Source of the DNA: Lytechinus variegatus | Taxonomy: Eukaryota; Echinodermata; Echinoidea; Temnopleuroida; Toxopneustidae | DNA length: 64,000 nucleotides | Direction: 5' to 3' | Assembly (NCBI RefSeq): GCF_018143015.1 | Contig: NC_054758.1 | Span: 21,792,501-21,856,500 of the forward strand | Shown here: positions 42,567-54,659 of the stretch, one piece after another | Position numbering within the stretch: position 1 is the stretch's first letter | Layout of the letters: each line of letters starts with the position of its first letter | Translations under genes and position numbers: made by a program | Notes under the pieces: generated by a model | Databases searched by the model: none | Told to the model about the DNA's origin: nothing | What the model saw: only the letters and a program-made list of their open reading frames with translations

Positions 42567-43410
42567 GGGCCGGCCAGATGGTGATGTATGAGTAATATAT
42601 CGTCTGAAAACATGATTTATAACAAAATATATATTATCTTATGTAATTTAGGTGATAAATACTGTATTTCAACATTCAAAATGGCGACCAGTGGCATAAA
42701 GAGTATTATGTACAAGGGCAATGGCCGGGGAAAAAGTGACAAGAGTGAGCACCAAAATGCATATAGTTAAGATAAACTAGTGGAATACTGACTAAAAACA
42801 TCATTGTTAATATGCCATTTATGTGATAAATGCTGTATTTTGACATTCAAAATGGCCGCCATAATCCCTATATTTATTATGTACAATGCGAATGGCGAAA
42901 CTAATTTTCACAAGAGTGAGAATCATAAAATGCATATGACTGTGAAATACGAGTAGAAATATTGTCTTAAACATGATTTCTAACTAAATTCATCACATAT
43001 TGGTTGTGGAGGTAATAAATGCTGTACTTTGAAATCCAAAATGGCTGCCACAGGTCCTAAAAGTATTATGTACATTGTAACATTGGACATTTGACTCTAA
43101 ATATTGCCTATAATTGTGAATTCTGATGCAAGGGTGAAATGTTGTCTAAAACCATGGTTTCTAACAATATATATCATAATGTCGTGTATTTAAGGTGATA
43201 AACACTGCATTTTTAAATTGAAAATGGCCACCATAAGCCCTTATCGTATAATATACAATTTGAGTGTAGACAAATAATGTTCACAAAAAGGGCATATGGC
43301 AGCCATTTTGAATGTTGAAATACAGTATTTACCACCTAAATTACATAAGAGATGATATATTTTGTTATAAATCGTGTTTTCAGACGATATTTCACTCATA
43401 CATCACCATT
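42567..43410. repeat. Secondary palindrome inside copy C right half
   Basis: The segment from about 42567 (ggccagatggtgatgtatgag) is the inverted match of that ending at about 43410 (ctcatacatcaccatttggcc). The axis is near 42.99 kb and the units are the same ~190-bp type. A smaller hairpin is therefore nested within the large foldback. Confidence 0.7.
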
Positions 43411-44542
43411 TGGCCAAGCAAAACCAAATTCTGTTGAAATAATTTGTTCCCATTCACATTGTGCATAATATCATAAGGACCTGTATCGGCCATTTTGACT
43501 TTCCAATAACAGTATTCATCACCTAACTGGCAGAATGAATGATATCTCTTAATATAAATTATGCTTTCGGACAATATTCTACTCATAGATCACTAATACT
43601 TGCATTTATGGTGCTCATATTGGTTTCCCCACTTTGCATTGTGCATGATACTCTTAATGTCTATGGCGGCCATTTTGAAAGTAAAACTACAGCTTTTAAC
43701 ACAAACTTTAAACCTTGATGATATATTTCGTTAGAAAATATGTTTTTAAACAGTATCCCATTAATTTATCACATATATATGCATTTTAGTGATCACTCTT
43801 GTGATTTCTTTGCCCCTCTTTCTCATTGTGCATAGTACTTTTAGGGCCTTTGGCAGCCATTTTAATAATCAAAATACAACATTCATCACATACATGGCAT
43901 ATTAATGATATATTTCGTTAACAGTTATGTTTTATAATAGTCAGTATTCCACTCGTGTAATCCTAATAATATGCATGTTAGTGATCACTCTTGTGAATTT
44001 TTTGGCCCCCATTGCCATTGTACGCAATACTGTTTGGGCCAGTGGCGGCCATTTTAGATATCAAAATACAGAAATCTTCCCATTTATGATATAATGAATG
44101 ATATATCTCGTTAGTAATATTGATTTGCATATATCACTTCGTTCATACATCGCGATTTTTTTGCAGTTTAGTGCTCAATTTTGCGAAAGCTAGTTTTCCC
44201 TCTTTATATTGCACATAATAGAGTATACAATGGACTTTGGCGGCCATTTTGAATATGAGGAAAATAAATATTTTGTCAAAAATTAATTTTTCAGAGAGTA
44301 TATCTCACTCCTGCCACACAATTTCATGCATTTCGTTGCAAATGTGCGGACAATTTTAGGATTTTTATGGGTAATTTGCATATTTTGGCGGCCATATTGG
44401 ATTTTGCCGATTTGCGGAAAATGCTCAAGGTTACACCAGTGGCATCATTCAGATTCGTAATCAGCACCCTCGAATTGACAAGAAACCATTAAAAAATATT
44501 GTATATGTAAAAAAACAAGGTTACGCCTCTTCTATCCTGGAC
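43411..44542. repeat. Right inverted arm of copy C
   Basis: Inverted match to 17264-18415, ending TATCCTGGAC before TA at 44543-44544. The units carry GGCGGCCATTTTGAA in this orientation. Confidence 0.85.
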
Positions 44543-44875
44543 TACTTGTTTAGGGGTCACATTCTGGCGACAACTTGTTTATGGGCCAAAATGTGTAAAT
44601 AAAGCCCGCAAAATACGTGTTAAGGGGGTTATTTTACACACAGCGAAAAACTCGTTTAGAGGTGTTTGGAAATAATTTGGTCACGCAAGTGTACAGCAAT
44701 ACACTATACCCAAGAGGCGATGAAGAATAGCAAGACAGAGTAGCTACAGGTGAAAAAAAATAATTAACAGACACACAAAGAAAGCTAAAAGAATGGCAAC
44801 ATTTTTGCAGTGCAAGTTTACTATTTTATTAAAGCTCGCTCAGAATATTTCTGACTATTATACAAAATATATTAA

Positions 44876-45508
44876 CACATAGAGGGCAGCAACAACTGAG
44901 AGGTCAAGTCCAACCCTGAAAAATGTGGATTTGAATCAATTACAGAAAAATCAAACTAGCCTAACGCTAAAAAAAATCAACAAAATCGGATGTAAAATAA
45001 GAAAGTTATGCTATTTTAAAACTCACTTATTTTCACAAAACAGGCACAAGTAGTTGATAATTATGCAAATGAGAGATTCGAAGATGATGTCCCTCACTAT
45101 TTCTTTTGCCTTTTATTGTGTGAATATAACAAAATTTCCTTCTTTACAAATTTGACCATGACGACCAACTTGACTGAACCATACAATGTTAAAATAAATG
45201 CAATTCCAAATGTGGAGGGAGGAATAACACTCTCTTTCATATGATAATGAGAAGAAAATACGAATATTTCATACAATAAAATCCAAAAGAAATATTGAGA
45301 GTGACGTCATCACTCCCCTCATTTGTATACCAACCAGGACGTGCACACAACTGTTTTGTGTCATTAATCAAAATAACTTTATTTTACATTTGATTTTGAT
45401 GAATTTTCAGTGTTTTGCTTGTTGGATTTTCTCTTTTTATTCAAATAAACTCTATGTTGGGGGTGGACTTGTCCTTTAACACTGCAAAGTGTTGCTGCCC
45501 TCTATGTT
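44876..45508. mobile_element. Palindromic MITE (~630 bp)
   Basis: The left end CATAGAGGGCAGCAACA is repeated inverted at the right end (TGTTGCTGCCCTCTATG). Inner inverted words include GACAAGTCCA and AAATCCAACAAG/ATCGGATGTAAAATAAG-like sequence on both arms. This type is very abundant in marine deuterostome genomes, from memory of the family. No coding capacity. Confidence 0.7.
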
Positions 45509-46224
45509 CGTTGGTAAATATCTCAATCGTTGTAGTAAATAGAATGTTCTGTAATTAGTAGAATGATGGGAGGACGGTGGCATGTTACATAAAGTTTGCA
45601 TTCAACATCAGATCAATAAAAAAAGAAGAAAAAAATTATCACACTACCGGTATATAAAATAACTTGCAATGATAATTATCTTCCTTCATTAAAATGCACT
45701 GATTAGAATGTTGTTTTCTTAATTTACAACCATTGGCAAGATTTTGATATTGTGAAAAATCAAACAGAACAAAAAAAAATAGATGAGAGAGACTATCAAT
45801 TCACGCATTATAAAAATACAAAACATCAAATAATACATATATAAATTTTTCCTACATCTAATCACTGTATTTTTTTCGTTGGGCTTACACCTTGACACGT
45901 ATATTTCAGAATTTGCATGATTATATCAATATAAGAATGCTGGATAATAAAAAAATATTAGTTGCAAGCAAACAGCGATTATCAACATAAAAAAACTGAT
46001 GGTTACATGTACACATGTAGATGTATGATACAGAATATATGATTATAATTATGATCACTGCAAACATTATGATCGTCATGATCATCACTACCATCATCAT
46101 ATTAACCATTATTATAATTTCTGATCATTATTTCAAACATCATACCTAGAAAATACAAGTTCAAACCTTCATGGCTTCATCCCTGAATCAAACATGTTAA
46201 TAAAATTTTAAGTTTTTACAATAC

Positions 46225-46550
46225 GCATACATTCGTAATTCCGAAGCTTCGTGATTCCGAAGGTTCGTCAGTCCGAAAAAGTAATGATTAACAAACCTCA
46301 TTTCATTTTCAGACTAACGAACCTTCGAACAACGGACCTTATTTCATTTTCGGACTAATGAACCTTCGGAACATCGAACCTTATTTCGTTTTCAGATTAT
46401 AGAACCTTCGGAATAACGCCACAAATGTTCGGATTAACAAACCCTTTTACGTTTTCGGATTAACGAACATCGAGGTATAGGCAATTTACGTGTTTCGGAA
46501 TTACGAACCTTCGGAATATAGAATCTTCGGAATTACGAAGTGTAACCAAA
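46225..46550. repeat. Irregular tandem repeat of CGAACCTTCGGA-type words
   Basis: Words like ATTACGAACCTTCGGA and TTTCGGATTAACGAA recur about ten times with variable spacing. Many are short palindromes (TTCGGAA, TTCCGAA). A decayed minisatellite or foldback; not coding. Confidence 0.7.
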
Positions 46551-47261
46551 AATTTAAAGTAAAAGAAAGTAATTGCAGCAAACAATTATTTCACTTTGAG
46601 AAAGTCTTCAAAACCATATTATCGTAGATCTAGATCTGGTACATTTCAATAAACTTATCTTTATGAAATCGTGAAATTTTTAGCTTAAGGCCGATAATTC
46701 TGATGATCTCTAATACAAAAATGCATGAGGGACAGCATATCAATACTGTTTTGAAAAATACCAGAAATATTATGAAGTTCAGTGCTTATTTAAATTCTCA
46801 GTAATTACACATTTTTTCCCAGGGCCATTTGCCAAATATTGTTTATTTATACTATACAAACAGTTGGGTGGTCATTCAATTGGATTCTGATCGAACTCAT
46901 TTGAGTCCATGTCCCAAAATGGTATTTATCTTTAAGGTTTGAATTTGATGGTTACAGCGCCGACACCACCACATTTCAAAAATGAAAATAACAAAAATAT
47001 AAAACATAAATAAAAAAAACTAATACATTATATAGCAACAAAATATTTGAATTTCTCAAAGTGGAAAAAAACATGAAATTATACAAATATAATAGAACAA
47101 ACAGGTTGGCATAAGTTATAGTACTTTCAACCAAGCTAAGAGTTACAATGTTTACTAGCTTAAAAATGGAAAAAATGTAATCTTTGGCAGTATTTTGCAG
47201 AAAAGTTTGAATATAGAATGTTATATTACAATGACAATCTCAGCTAAATATGTTTTGTAAA

Positions 47262-47402
47262 AATAAATTTTGGCATTGCTCCGATGTGTTTAGGATGGCA
47301 TGCTTGATCTGTAATGATTCAAATTTTTTCTGAATTATGATTTTCATTACAGATCGAGCATGCGATCTTAAACACATAGGAGTAATGCCAGAATTTTGTT
47401 TG
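47262..47402. repeat. Hairpin repeat, partly duplicated at 47608-47730
   Basis: The arm GGCATTGCTCCGATGTGTTTA returns inverted as TAAACACATAGGAGTAATGCC, with CATGCTTGATCTGTAATGA against TCATTACAGATCGAGCATG. The right arm and its flank (to about 47440) recur as a direct copy at 47608-47730, right after the SINE head, so the SINE and the hairpin arm form one composite repeat. Confidence 0.65.
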
Positions 47403-47539
47403 CAAATTATAATTTCTCCCATTAAAGCCTCTTTATTTACTATCTATTGTCCACAGAGGACTGCATTTGCATATCAATGAGTCAGAAAGAAGAGGATTGA
47501 GGGTATTTGAATTCCAGTTCATCGTGATTTAGTCGTGAA

Positions 47540-47612
47540 CCAGAATAGCCTGGTGGTTAAGTCGCTGCCCGGAAAGCAGTAGATGACAGGTTCAAATCCC
47601 AATGGTTCTAAT
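47540..47612 (+). repeat. tRNA-derived SINE head
   Basis: A box TAGCCTGGTGG at 47546 and B box GGTTCAAATCC at 47589 are well conserved and 43 bp apart. The acceptor stem is poor, so it is not a tRNA gene. It is followed by the body repeat at 47608-47730. Confidence 0.65.
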
Positions 47613-49245
47613 TTTTTTCTGACTTACAATTTTCATTTCAGATCGAGCATGCCATGTTAAACACATAGGAGTAATACAAAATAAAATTGTGTACAAATCA
47701 TAATTTCTCCTATCAAAGCCTCTTAATCTACTCGGCTAAATGACAAAAATATATCAAAAATGTTGGTTATTAATCAGGAGAATAATTTCAGGAATTGTAT
47801 TTACAAGCACAATATTGTATTCAATGATTGGTGGGTAAATGATGTGGCGGGTATAGATGAGTATGTAATGGGAAATAGAAACACATGTATAAGTATATAG
47901 ATAAATAGTACACAAAGAGGTATTACAGATGGAGTATTTTGACCAGTGATCCGTGACACACAAGCTGGCCTCAGACCTTTCCCAGGCAGATAACATAGCC
48001 TTTTTTAGATTTAAATTCAAGAATGACAATAATAACACAAATAATATCTCATCAAGTAATAACTTTTTAAAAATCTATAAGTATAAGTGTACAAGTATAT
48101 CACCTCGATAACAGGCAGACACCCAAAAAAATGAATCTGAAATTTATAAATTCAAATTTTGGATATATGAATTCAATATTGGAATTAGAAATACATGTTG
48201 ACTCTGTGCTATGTACTTTGGTTGGAATCTCTTCAGACTTCTTTTACAGCAGCTATCCAGCATTCCTCATGATTTTTTTTTCAATGGTGAAATTTGGAAA
48301 GGCGCTTGTAGATTCATGCTTACGGTGCAGTCACATTTCCCCTACGGCGGCTGTACAGTGAGGCGAAAACAGCCGTTTTAACATATAATAGCTACACATT
48401 GGTGGTTTGAATAGAAATGTTCTCAGCTCACTGTAAGGCAACCGGAGGGGAAATGAGATGGCAGATGATGTGGCAATGTCTTCTGTACAGGTGTCTATTG
48501 TTTCAATAAATAAGTCACTTTTCGTTACATGATTAGTAGAGACATAAGGCTCCCCTTTTTCATATAATTATTAATTTATCATACTTTTGTTTACTTATCT
48601 TGTTCGCTATTTCACCTTTAAAGTATTATGTGCAGTTGAGAATATACATATAATATAGCAATATAAATGTACAATATATGATTTTATTACTGGCAGGCAA
48701 TTTATCTAAAATAATGCTATATACATGAACAATGTATGTCCATATATCTACACATTTAAATGATCTTTAGAATCTTATTGTATTTCAAGAAATATGACAA
48801 ATCATAATGCTGTAATGAAGAATGCTGAATTAATAAAAGGCTTATTATAATTCAAGTATAAATGCAATGATGTTCTAAAAATATAAAATCAACTCTGGTT
48901 TGTCCAAGTATATTTTGAGCAGAAAAAACATACACGCAGAGATAAAAACATACAGAATTTCATTATTAGCATAATTAATCAATCAAAAAATATAAAAAGT
49001 TAGTTTTTTGAAAACTTAATTCTAGAGTATCGAAGTAATGACATCACAAAACACTTTTTCGGCATCTCAGCATTTTTGATACCATATTCTGGTAGAGCAT
49101 GATGAAAAACCCCCACTTCCAAAATTTGGTGAAATTTGGTTAACTTGTGTCCACTAAACTATTTTTATGATGGCAGTGAGAACAGTGCCTATGTACTTGA
49201 TTTTGAATCGATTAAACCCCGACACAGTATACACTTGTTATTCTT

Positions 49246-49449
49246 TCAGTAAGCAGCGAGTTTAGTAACACCCGAATAGGTGGCAGCAAACCTCATATCA
49301 AGGTACTTCAAGCCTGTGGTCGGTGGGTACTTGTTGGAATTGTCGATGCACTCGATGACGGCATCGTTGTCAGGGTGGCCGAAGAACGCCATCGACTGAC
49401 GAACCTGCCGTCTCTTGATCTGATCAAGAGGAATCATGACTCGATGTTT
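49246..49449 (-). CDS. Last exon of 2-oxoglutarate/Fe(II) dioxygenase gene 2
   Basis: 67 residues and a stop, entered after a minus-strand acceptor (aaacatCAG|AAACATCG). It begins KHRVMIP, supplying the second iron-binding histidine. Next comes RRQVRQSMAFF, with the R-x-S that grips the 2-oxoglutarate carboxylate, then NKYPPTTGLKYLDMRF, the typical tail motif of this family, and a short C-terminus. Phase 0 joins cleanly to the exon at 50982-51092. All active-site residues expected in the catalytic half are thus present across these exons. Confidence 0.9.
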   Translation of the reverse strand, partial: KHRVMIPLDQIKRRQVRQSMAFFGHPDNDAVIECIDNSNKYPPTTGLKYLDMRFAATYSGVTKLAAY

Positions 49450-50981
49450 CTGATGTTTCAATGGAAAGAAGGAATGCATATCATATTATATGTCACATAA
49501 ATTGGAAACATGTTGGAATTTGGGAGATATGTTTGAATAATACATCAATTCATATTTGGAGGGGGGGGCGGAAATTCCGCATTCAACTGGCAATATGAAG
49601 CAGCTCCATGGAATGAGTTTCTTACAATTTAAGTGAGGGAAATGGGCCATTGTTTGATGTGGAAATGTATAGTTACATGTTTTTGAAATGTCTATATTTC
49701 ATAAATTAGAAGATATATGTGACTCTAGTTCCTTTATTAACATCATGAAGAACATACAGAAAATATCCCATATCAAGAAGCAAGTCAATTGCGAACTTAG
49801 AATACAATCAGTAAGTTGTGTTGCTTCATAAAGTGGACGGCAGAATACCAGGTTTGATTTGAGCCATCTCTCAATCAGAGAGTTGGGGTTCCAATCCCAT
49901 CCCAGTCCCAAAATGTCAAGAACAGCAAATTTTTAGATTAATATTTGCAACTATTGTCTATACTGACTGTTTTAGTGATGAAGCAAAAACACAGAGTTTC
50001 TTTCAATGCCCCATTATGCTTACCGGTAATTTAAAATTGAACATAAATTTCAATCAATGCCCCATAAAAATCAAACTCTTCATCAGTTTCAATGTATATT
50101 CCCTTGAATTAATGTTGTATACATGTAGGTGCATCACATTGTTATCCTATTCAAATTCTCTTTATATAAGCTCTGCTTTGTTGAGGTCACCAACTATCCT
50201 TGCGTTTTATTGTTGTTCAAATATTATAAACATTGTATGTTGCACGTCTGTAAATCATGTGTACTTACATGGTTGTACATTGATTGTTGACTTTATTTTA
50301 TTTCAACTGGGTAGCCTCTTCAGACAATAATCTGATATCAATGAGGACCTTCATCATGTGCTCCTGTGACAGTTGCTCCACTCTAAATTTCACACACTAT
50401 TCAAACGACCAACTTCAACCCTGGGTTTAAAGGTATTGTTTAACTTTGTGAGCAGCCGATTTAAAAAATTCTCAAACCAAGATGAAACATGTGTACAAGT
50501 CCATGTCATAGAACTAGTAAACCCTGAAAACAACCATTATTGAGAATGAAAAGCTAAAACTACAAGGCAAACCCTGATTTTGTAAATAGGTGTCTTATAG
50601 ACGCCTTAATAGTACACATAAGTGTAAGGGATGAAATTAAGATGGTGTTTCCGGTCACTTTATATTTCAATTTTTGAAGCACTAAATAATTATTTTTGAA
50701 CACAATTTTTTTCTGGGCTTCATTTTTGTAACATATCACAGACACAGGTGACAAGTGTGACCTTCTAGCTCAAATTTTATAAAAGTCAAACCAATGTTAA
50801 CCAATCACTTTAACACTATACCCTACTCTGAACCTAACATAAAACCCAATTGCAAGCCTAACCCTAACTCTACATCTCAGACGAAATTAAGCCCGGAGCA
50901 ATTGTCGCAGGAGATAATGTCGTGTCACCCATTTTATGTACCCCTATAAGTAAAAGTGGTTTATATTCAAATTGAACTTAC
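49450..50981. other. Intron of dioxygenase gene 2
   Basis: 1.5 kb between the penultimate and last exons, AT-rich. A G-run near 49560 is the only marked feature. Nothing coding recognised. Confidence 0.8.
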
Positions 50982-51092
50982 CGAAGCAATTAGTTTGTCA
51001 GAAGTCCATCTTTGCATGAGATCACCGATGTTAACAACGACCGTACCTTCAATGGGTTTGGCAGGGATCCATTTATCCTCAAGGTTTCTTAC
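50982..51092 (-). CDS. Penultimate exon of dioxygenase gene 2
   Basis: 37 residues in phase 0 with canonical borders: minus-strand acceptor TTTTAAG and donor TCG|GTAAGTTC. It encodes NLEDKWIPAKPIEGTVVVNI and GDLMQRWTSDKLIAS. These are the beta strands and the 'N-x-G-D-x-x-x-x-W-S/T' segment of the double-stranded beta-helix core, just before the second iron-ligand histidine. It continues directly from the HxD exon 11 kb away. Confidence 0.92.
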
Positions 51093-51766
51093 CTTAAAAA
51101 AAGAAGAAAATGTAGATAATGGCATACTATAGATTTTAAAGTTTGTTTTGAAAATATGGGGTTTTCCCCAACAAATAATACAAGAATTGTACTACATATG
51201 AAAACAAGATCAGCCATGTTTAATACAGGGATGCCAATATAGAACTGATAAAAAGTATGAAAATAATCTTGAATGAGTTATGTCATAAAAAACTGATTTC
51301 TATTGCTGAAAATGGAAGATAATTTTCACAGTAGTTCGTCGCAATTTGCTCTAAATTTTTCAAACGAAGCTACACAAAATTCTTTTATATTATTTCCATA
51401 GGAATGCACACAGCTTTAATAGTTGAAATTTTTTCTAATAACCAAAATGCTAATCAAATTTGGTATGCAAAATTATTCTATGGCTGAAATAAATTCTATA
51501 AGTCCGAGTTCAGGAATTACCCTGAAAAGTGGAATCCCTGTTACAGCAAAAAAAATTATTTCTTACATTAGTTGTCGTTATTTTTTCAATAGCAAGAAAA
51601 TAATTCTATTCCTATTTGTCCACATTCTCCGTCTTCATCACCCCCCCCCCCCTCCCTCTTTATAAATTAATCATAATATGGCATCCAAGTATCTCCTAGA
51701 CCTAGCCTCCTTTTGTTCCTCCTCGTGAGTTAGAACCCTCCTCTCTTCTTTTTCATCTAATTTAAA

Positions 51767-51928
51767 GACAGCCCTCGCACAAAGACGAGATACTGTGATC
51801 GTGCATTTTCTGTTATTCCCCCTGCTCTGTGGAACAAGCTCCCAACCCATATTCAAAATGCTCCCTCTGTTGAGATTTTCAAATCCTCAATCAAAGTAAA
51901 AACTCACCTTTTTTCAATACTAGCATAG
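51767..51928 (+). pseudogene. C-terminal fragment of a LINE ORF2
   Basis: Read in the right frame, it encodes YCDRAFSVIPPALWNKLP, then SVEIFKSSIKVKTHLF, and a stop. This is the conserved C-terminal tail of many CR1/L2/RTE-like LINE ORF2 proteins (D-R-x-F-S...A-x-x-x-W-N-x-L-P...F-K-x-x-L-K-x-x-L-F). It is 5' truncated, as usual for dead LINE copies. Confidence 0.7.
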
Positions 51929-52236
51929 ATGTTTTTATGGATTCATTGTATACTTTAGTCAACCCACCTGTGCACTTTGAAGCACCCGAAAAGCACCCCG
52001 TAAATGTTATCATTATTATCATATGCATTATCATTTATCTTTGGTCCTTGTCTTGCTATACCTCATTTGTTTAGTGCTGCTGTTCATCCCATCCCTTACT
52101 TAACCAAAAATTGTAGCTCTACTTTATGCTACTAGCCCAACAAACAATTGCTCTGTGACATAAAGCAGAATATTGCAACTTATGTCGCAAAAGATTATAT
52201 TTGGGGAAATTCCACTCCCAGAAAATATTTAGATGA

Positions 52237-52241
52237 ACCAA
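52237..52241. repeat. Retrotransposon target-site duplication, left (ACCAA)
   Basis: Precedes TGTCAGG of the 5' LTR and matches 60963-60967. Confidence 0.9.
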
Positions 52242-53235
52242 TGTCAGGAAAGAAATTTATACAATTGTAATGTTTCAATTGAGTTCAAACATGTGCTTAG
52301 CATTTATTGTTTATGTTTCAATTGATGTTTAAATGTACATATGTTTTGGATGTTTCAAAGGCAAGCGTTGGAAACGTTTGATACCCCCCCCTATAGTACA
52401 AAATCAGGTGGATGCCATATTTTGTTCAAGTGTTAAAAATATTTTGTACTAGCTAAGCATCTTCATACAGGTGTCTTAAATAGTTAATACTGTGCTTTAG
52501 CATGGATGAATATAGGTATACAAATGCACAGGAAGTCCCTTGTTATTAAAAATGTGTTGCTTTATGTACTCATCTGTCATTGGAATTCTTTGAATTACTT
52601 AATAGAAATTTCACAGTTAGTCCTAGTAACGGTAGGGTATATTAGGAGGTTAATTTTAGTAATTCGAAGAGAACCACCTAAGCCAGAATAGACTACATAT
52701 GTTCGTGTAGGCAGTTTTAAGTTATAACTGAGGGACTACGTCGGTGACGAGATAACGACCCCAGCTGCCGCCGGTTCTCCACCGACATGATTGGTCAAAA
52801 TTCATGTCATCATTGGGGGCTCGATCTCGTCCACTAATTCGTTGAAGCCACATCTCTCTTATCTGGGGGCTACTCATCGAGGGGTAACACAGTCTGCGGA
52901 GGCCGAGGCCGAGTGGAAGAGACATCGCAACCTGCGGAGGCCAGGAACTGGACCGACCACCAGGGCCGAGTGGGGCATGTCAGACCAGATGTGATGATGG
53001 GGGCTCACATTAACGATTACCGTTAAAGTTAAGTTATATTTTGTTATCCATAATCCATATCCATGTATATTTTCATGTAAATCATTGTAAAAGAAATCAA
53101 AGGAAACCACAGAATGATTTATGAGCTTTGATTAAATCTTTCATAACTGTAATCCTCGTTTTTTTACGTATTCCTTATTTGGTGTCAAGCAGCAGTAGTT
53201 AAATAATTTTAAAAAAAGTCACTTCCCACGTGACA
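52242..53235 (+). repeat. 5' LTR
   Basis: Starts TGTCAGGAAAG and ends CCCACGTGACA. Carries the promoter by analogy. Short ORFs in it (61 and 67 codons) are repeated in the 3' LTR and are not genes. Confidence 0.95.
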
Positions 53236-53238
53236 ATT

Positions 53239-53256
53239 TGGAGGTCCCACCGAGAT
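53239..53256 (+). promoter_or_regulatory. Primer binding site for tRNA-Gln
   Basis: TGGAGGTCCCACCGAGAT begins three bases after the LTR. It is the complement of the 3' end, including CCA, of the common animal glutamine tRNA (acceptor GGTCCCA...TGGGACC, T arm CTCGG). Minus-strand DNA synthesis would start here. Confidence 0.85.
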
Positions 53257-53864
53257 ACTGCTGCTTGAAATAATTCAAAATTATTTAGGAAAGAAATTAA
53301 TCTGTGGTCATCTTTCTAAATGGATACTTTATTGATGGTCTATTGGTAATAGCTCTTAAAGTATTTCTCCCCAAGGTGTGCATTGAAGCCTTGGTACTAA
53401 TCATACTTGCTATGCTTAAGTTTACATTTGGATAGTACGGTGAATTATTGTGGGAAAATTTTCAGTAGGAAAATATATTTCATACCTTTTTTCGGCCGGG
53501 TAAATAGCATTTAGGGAAAGCAGACCCTGTTTTGATGCTATGGTATATAGTGGGCTGTTGGTCGTTAGGATAAAGGATATGTCGGGAAGAACTGTTTGTT
53601 CTTAATTCACATAATTACTGGCTATTCTTACGGGTAACTCGTTTGGCATGGTAGCAAGTATTGAATATCACAGACTGTGTGAATTTGTATGTGTGAAGTG
53701 GGCCGTGTTGTTCGCATGGTTGAATAATTGTATGCTCGTGGAGATACGATTTCTAGTGCGGTGCTTGTACTAGGGTTCGGCATTTGGTTGCCAGGTTAAA
53801 GCTATTGTTGCTTTGTTTTGCGGACGCCTTTCACAATTCAAGTCTGGTTGCTAGCATAGAGAAA

Positions 53865-54110
53865 ATGAAGGAGTTTTCTACTTTAGGTAGAGAGATGGGA
53901 CTTAGTGGTGGCGAATTGAGTAGTTTTGTCACAGATTCGATGGAACGTGAACGAGAACGTGAAAAGGAAGTTCATGAGTTACGCTTAGCCCAAATCAAAA
54001 TAGAACAGGCAAAATTAGAGGACCGCCCTCTTGAGTTCAGTGGGATTAAGTTGAAGGTAGGAAAGTTTGATGAATCAACTGACAGTTTTGATTCTTACAT
54101 AACAAATTTG
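53865..54110 (+). pseudogene. gag: gag, 5' part, ending in a frameshift
   Basis: The frame runs from an upstream in-frame ATG at 53784; the ATG at 53865 (MKEFSTLGREMG) is a better start. It contains a charged coiled-coil-like region MEREREREKEVHELRLAQIKI and then FSGIKLKVGKFDESTDSFDSY, the start of a gypsy-type Gag capsid domain. Near 54100 the sequence leaves frame and stops at 54119, while the continuation (FELLMDSQNIPKQVR) is open in the -1 frame. A one-base loss in an A-rich stretch is likely. Confidence 0.75.
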
Positions 54111-54460
54111 AATTGTTAATGGATAGTCAGAACATACCAAAACAAGTTAGGTGCTTGCATTTAATTTCAAATCTGACTGGAAAATCACTGGATGTAGTGA
54201 ATAGAATGAATAGCACTGATCGCACTGATTATGATAGGGTAAAGCGTGAGCTAATGGAATACTTCCATCTTACTGAAGATGGTTATAGGAAGAAATTCAG
54301 GTCTGTGAGACCAAATAGGGATGAGCGCCCAAAACAGTTCGCTGTTAGGATGAAAGGATACTTTGATAAGTGGTTGGATTTGTCTGGTGTTAGTGATTAC
54401 GATTCCCTGGTCGATTTGGTTGTTAGGGAGCAATTTTTGGATTGTTGTCCCAGAGAGATA
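54111..54460 (+). pseudogene. gag: gag, middle part, up to a LINE-tail insertion
   Basis: Typical Gag capsid-domain segments: LHLISNLTGKSLDVVNRM, YDRVKRELMEYFHLTEDGYRKKF, RDERPKQFAVRMKGYFDKWL and VREQFLDCCPREI. The coding sequence is then interrupted at 54460 by a 192-bp insertion. The residues following in this frame up to 54502 come from the insert. Confidence 0.8.
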
Positions 54461-54652
54461 CTTTCAAAAGAGTTTTACTTTCAAATACAAATGTCATATT
54501 AGGTTTTTTTTATTTGTTAAATCATGTTCCTTAAGTCTAAGATTATGTTATATATATCTATTATGTTTTGCAGTATTTTCGACCTTATCATGTTATATTT
54601 ATCATTCTTATGTTGTGAAACGGAAATCAATAAAATCAAATCAAATCAAATC
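54461..54652 (+). mobile_element. 5'-truncated LINE tail inserted in gag
   Basis: 192 bp, AT-rich, ending in a repeating AAATC tail (ATCAAATCAAATCAAATC), flanked by AGAGATA on both sides (54454-54460 and 54653-54659). Tandem short-repeat tails are typical of CR1/L2-type non-LTR elements. Gag coding sense resumes right after the second AGAGATA. Confidence 0.8.
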
Positions 54653-54659
54653 AGAGATA

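Larger units (their letters stand above)
17264..44542. mobile_element. Foldback element copy C, interrupted by the Polinton
   Basis: The left arm (17264-18415) and right arm (43411-44542) are inverted repeats of about 1.13-1.15 kb, beginning GTCCAGGATAG and ending CTATCCTGGAC, with TA at both flanks (17262-17263, 44543-44544). Between them lie minisatellite, core and hAT-like element, plus the Polinton. Without the Polinton the copy is about 6.2 kb. No transposase ORF is seen, so it depends on a helper or spreads by recombination. Confidence 0.8.
44545..49245. other. Non-coding repeat-rich DNA between foldback C and dioxygenase gene 2
   Basis: It starts with a fragment of the 'acttgtttagggg' repeat family seen inside 7659-8228. 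It contains the elements listed separately (MITE, GAACCTTCGGA repeats, hairpin, SINE head). No exon or conserved ORF was found. The 3' untranslated region of gene 2 should begin just below 49246, but no obvious polyadenylation signal lies next to it. Confidence 0.55.

Noticed and set aside
52506..52994. Short ORFs in the LTRs, duplicated at 60234-60722
   Set aside because: Present twice only because LTRs are repeats; no domain recognised.
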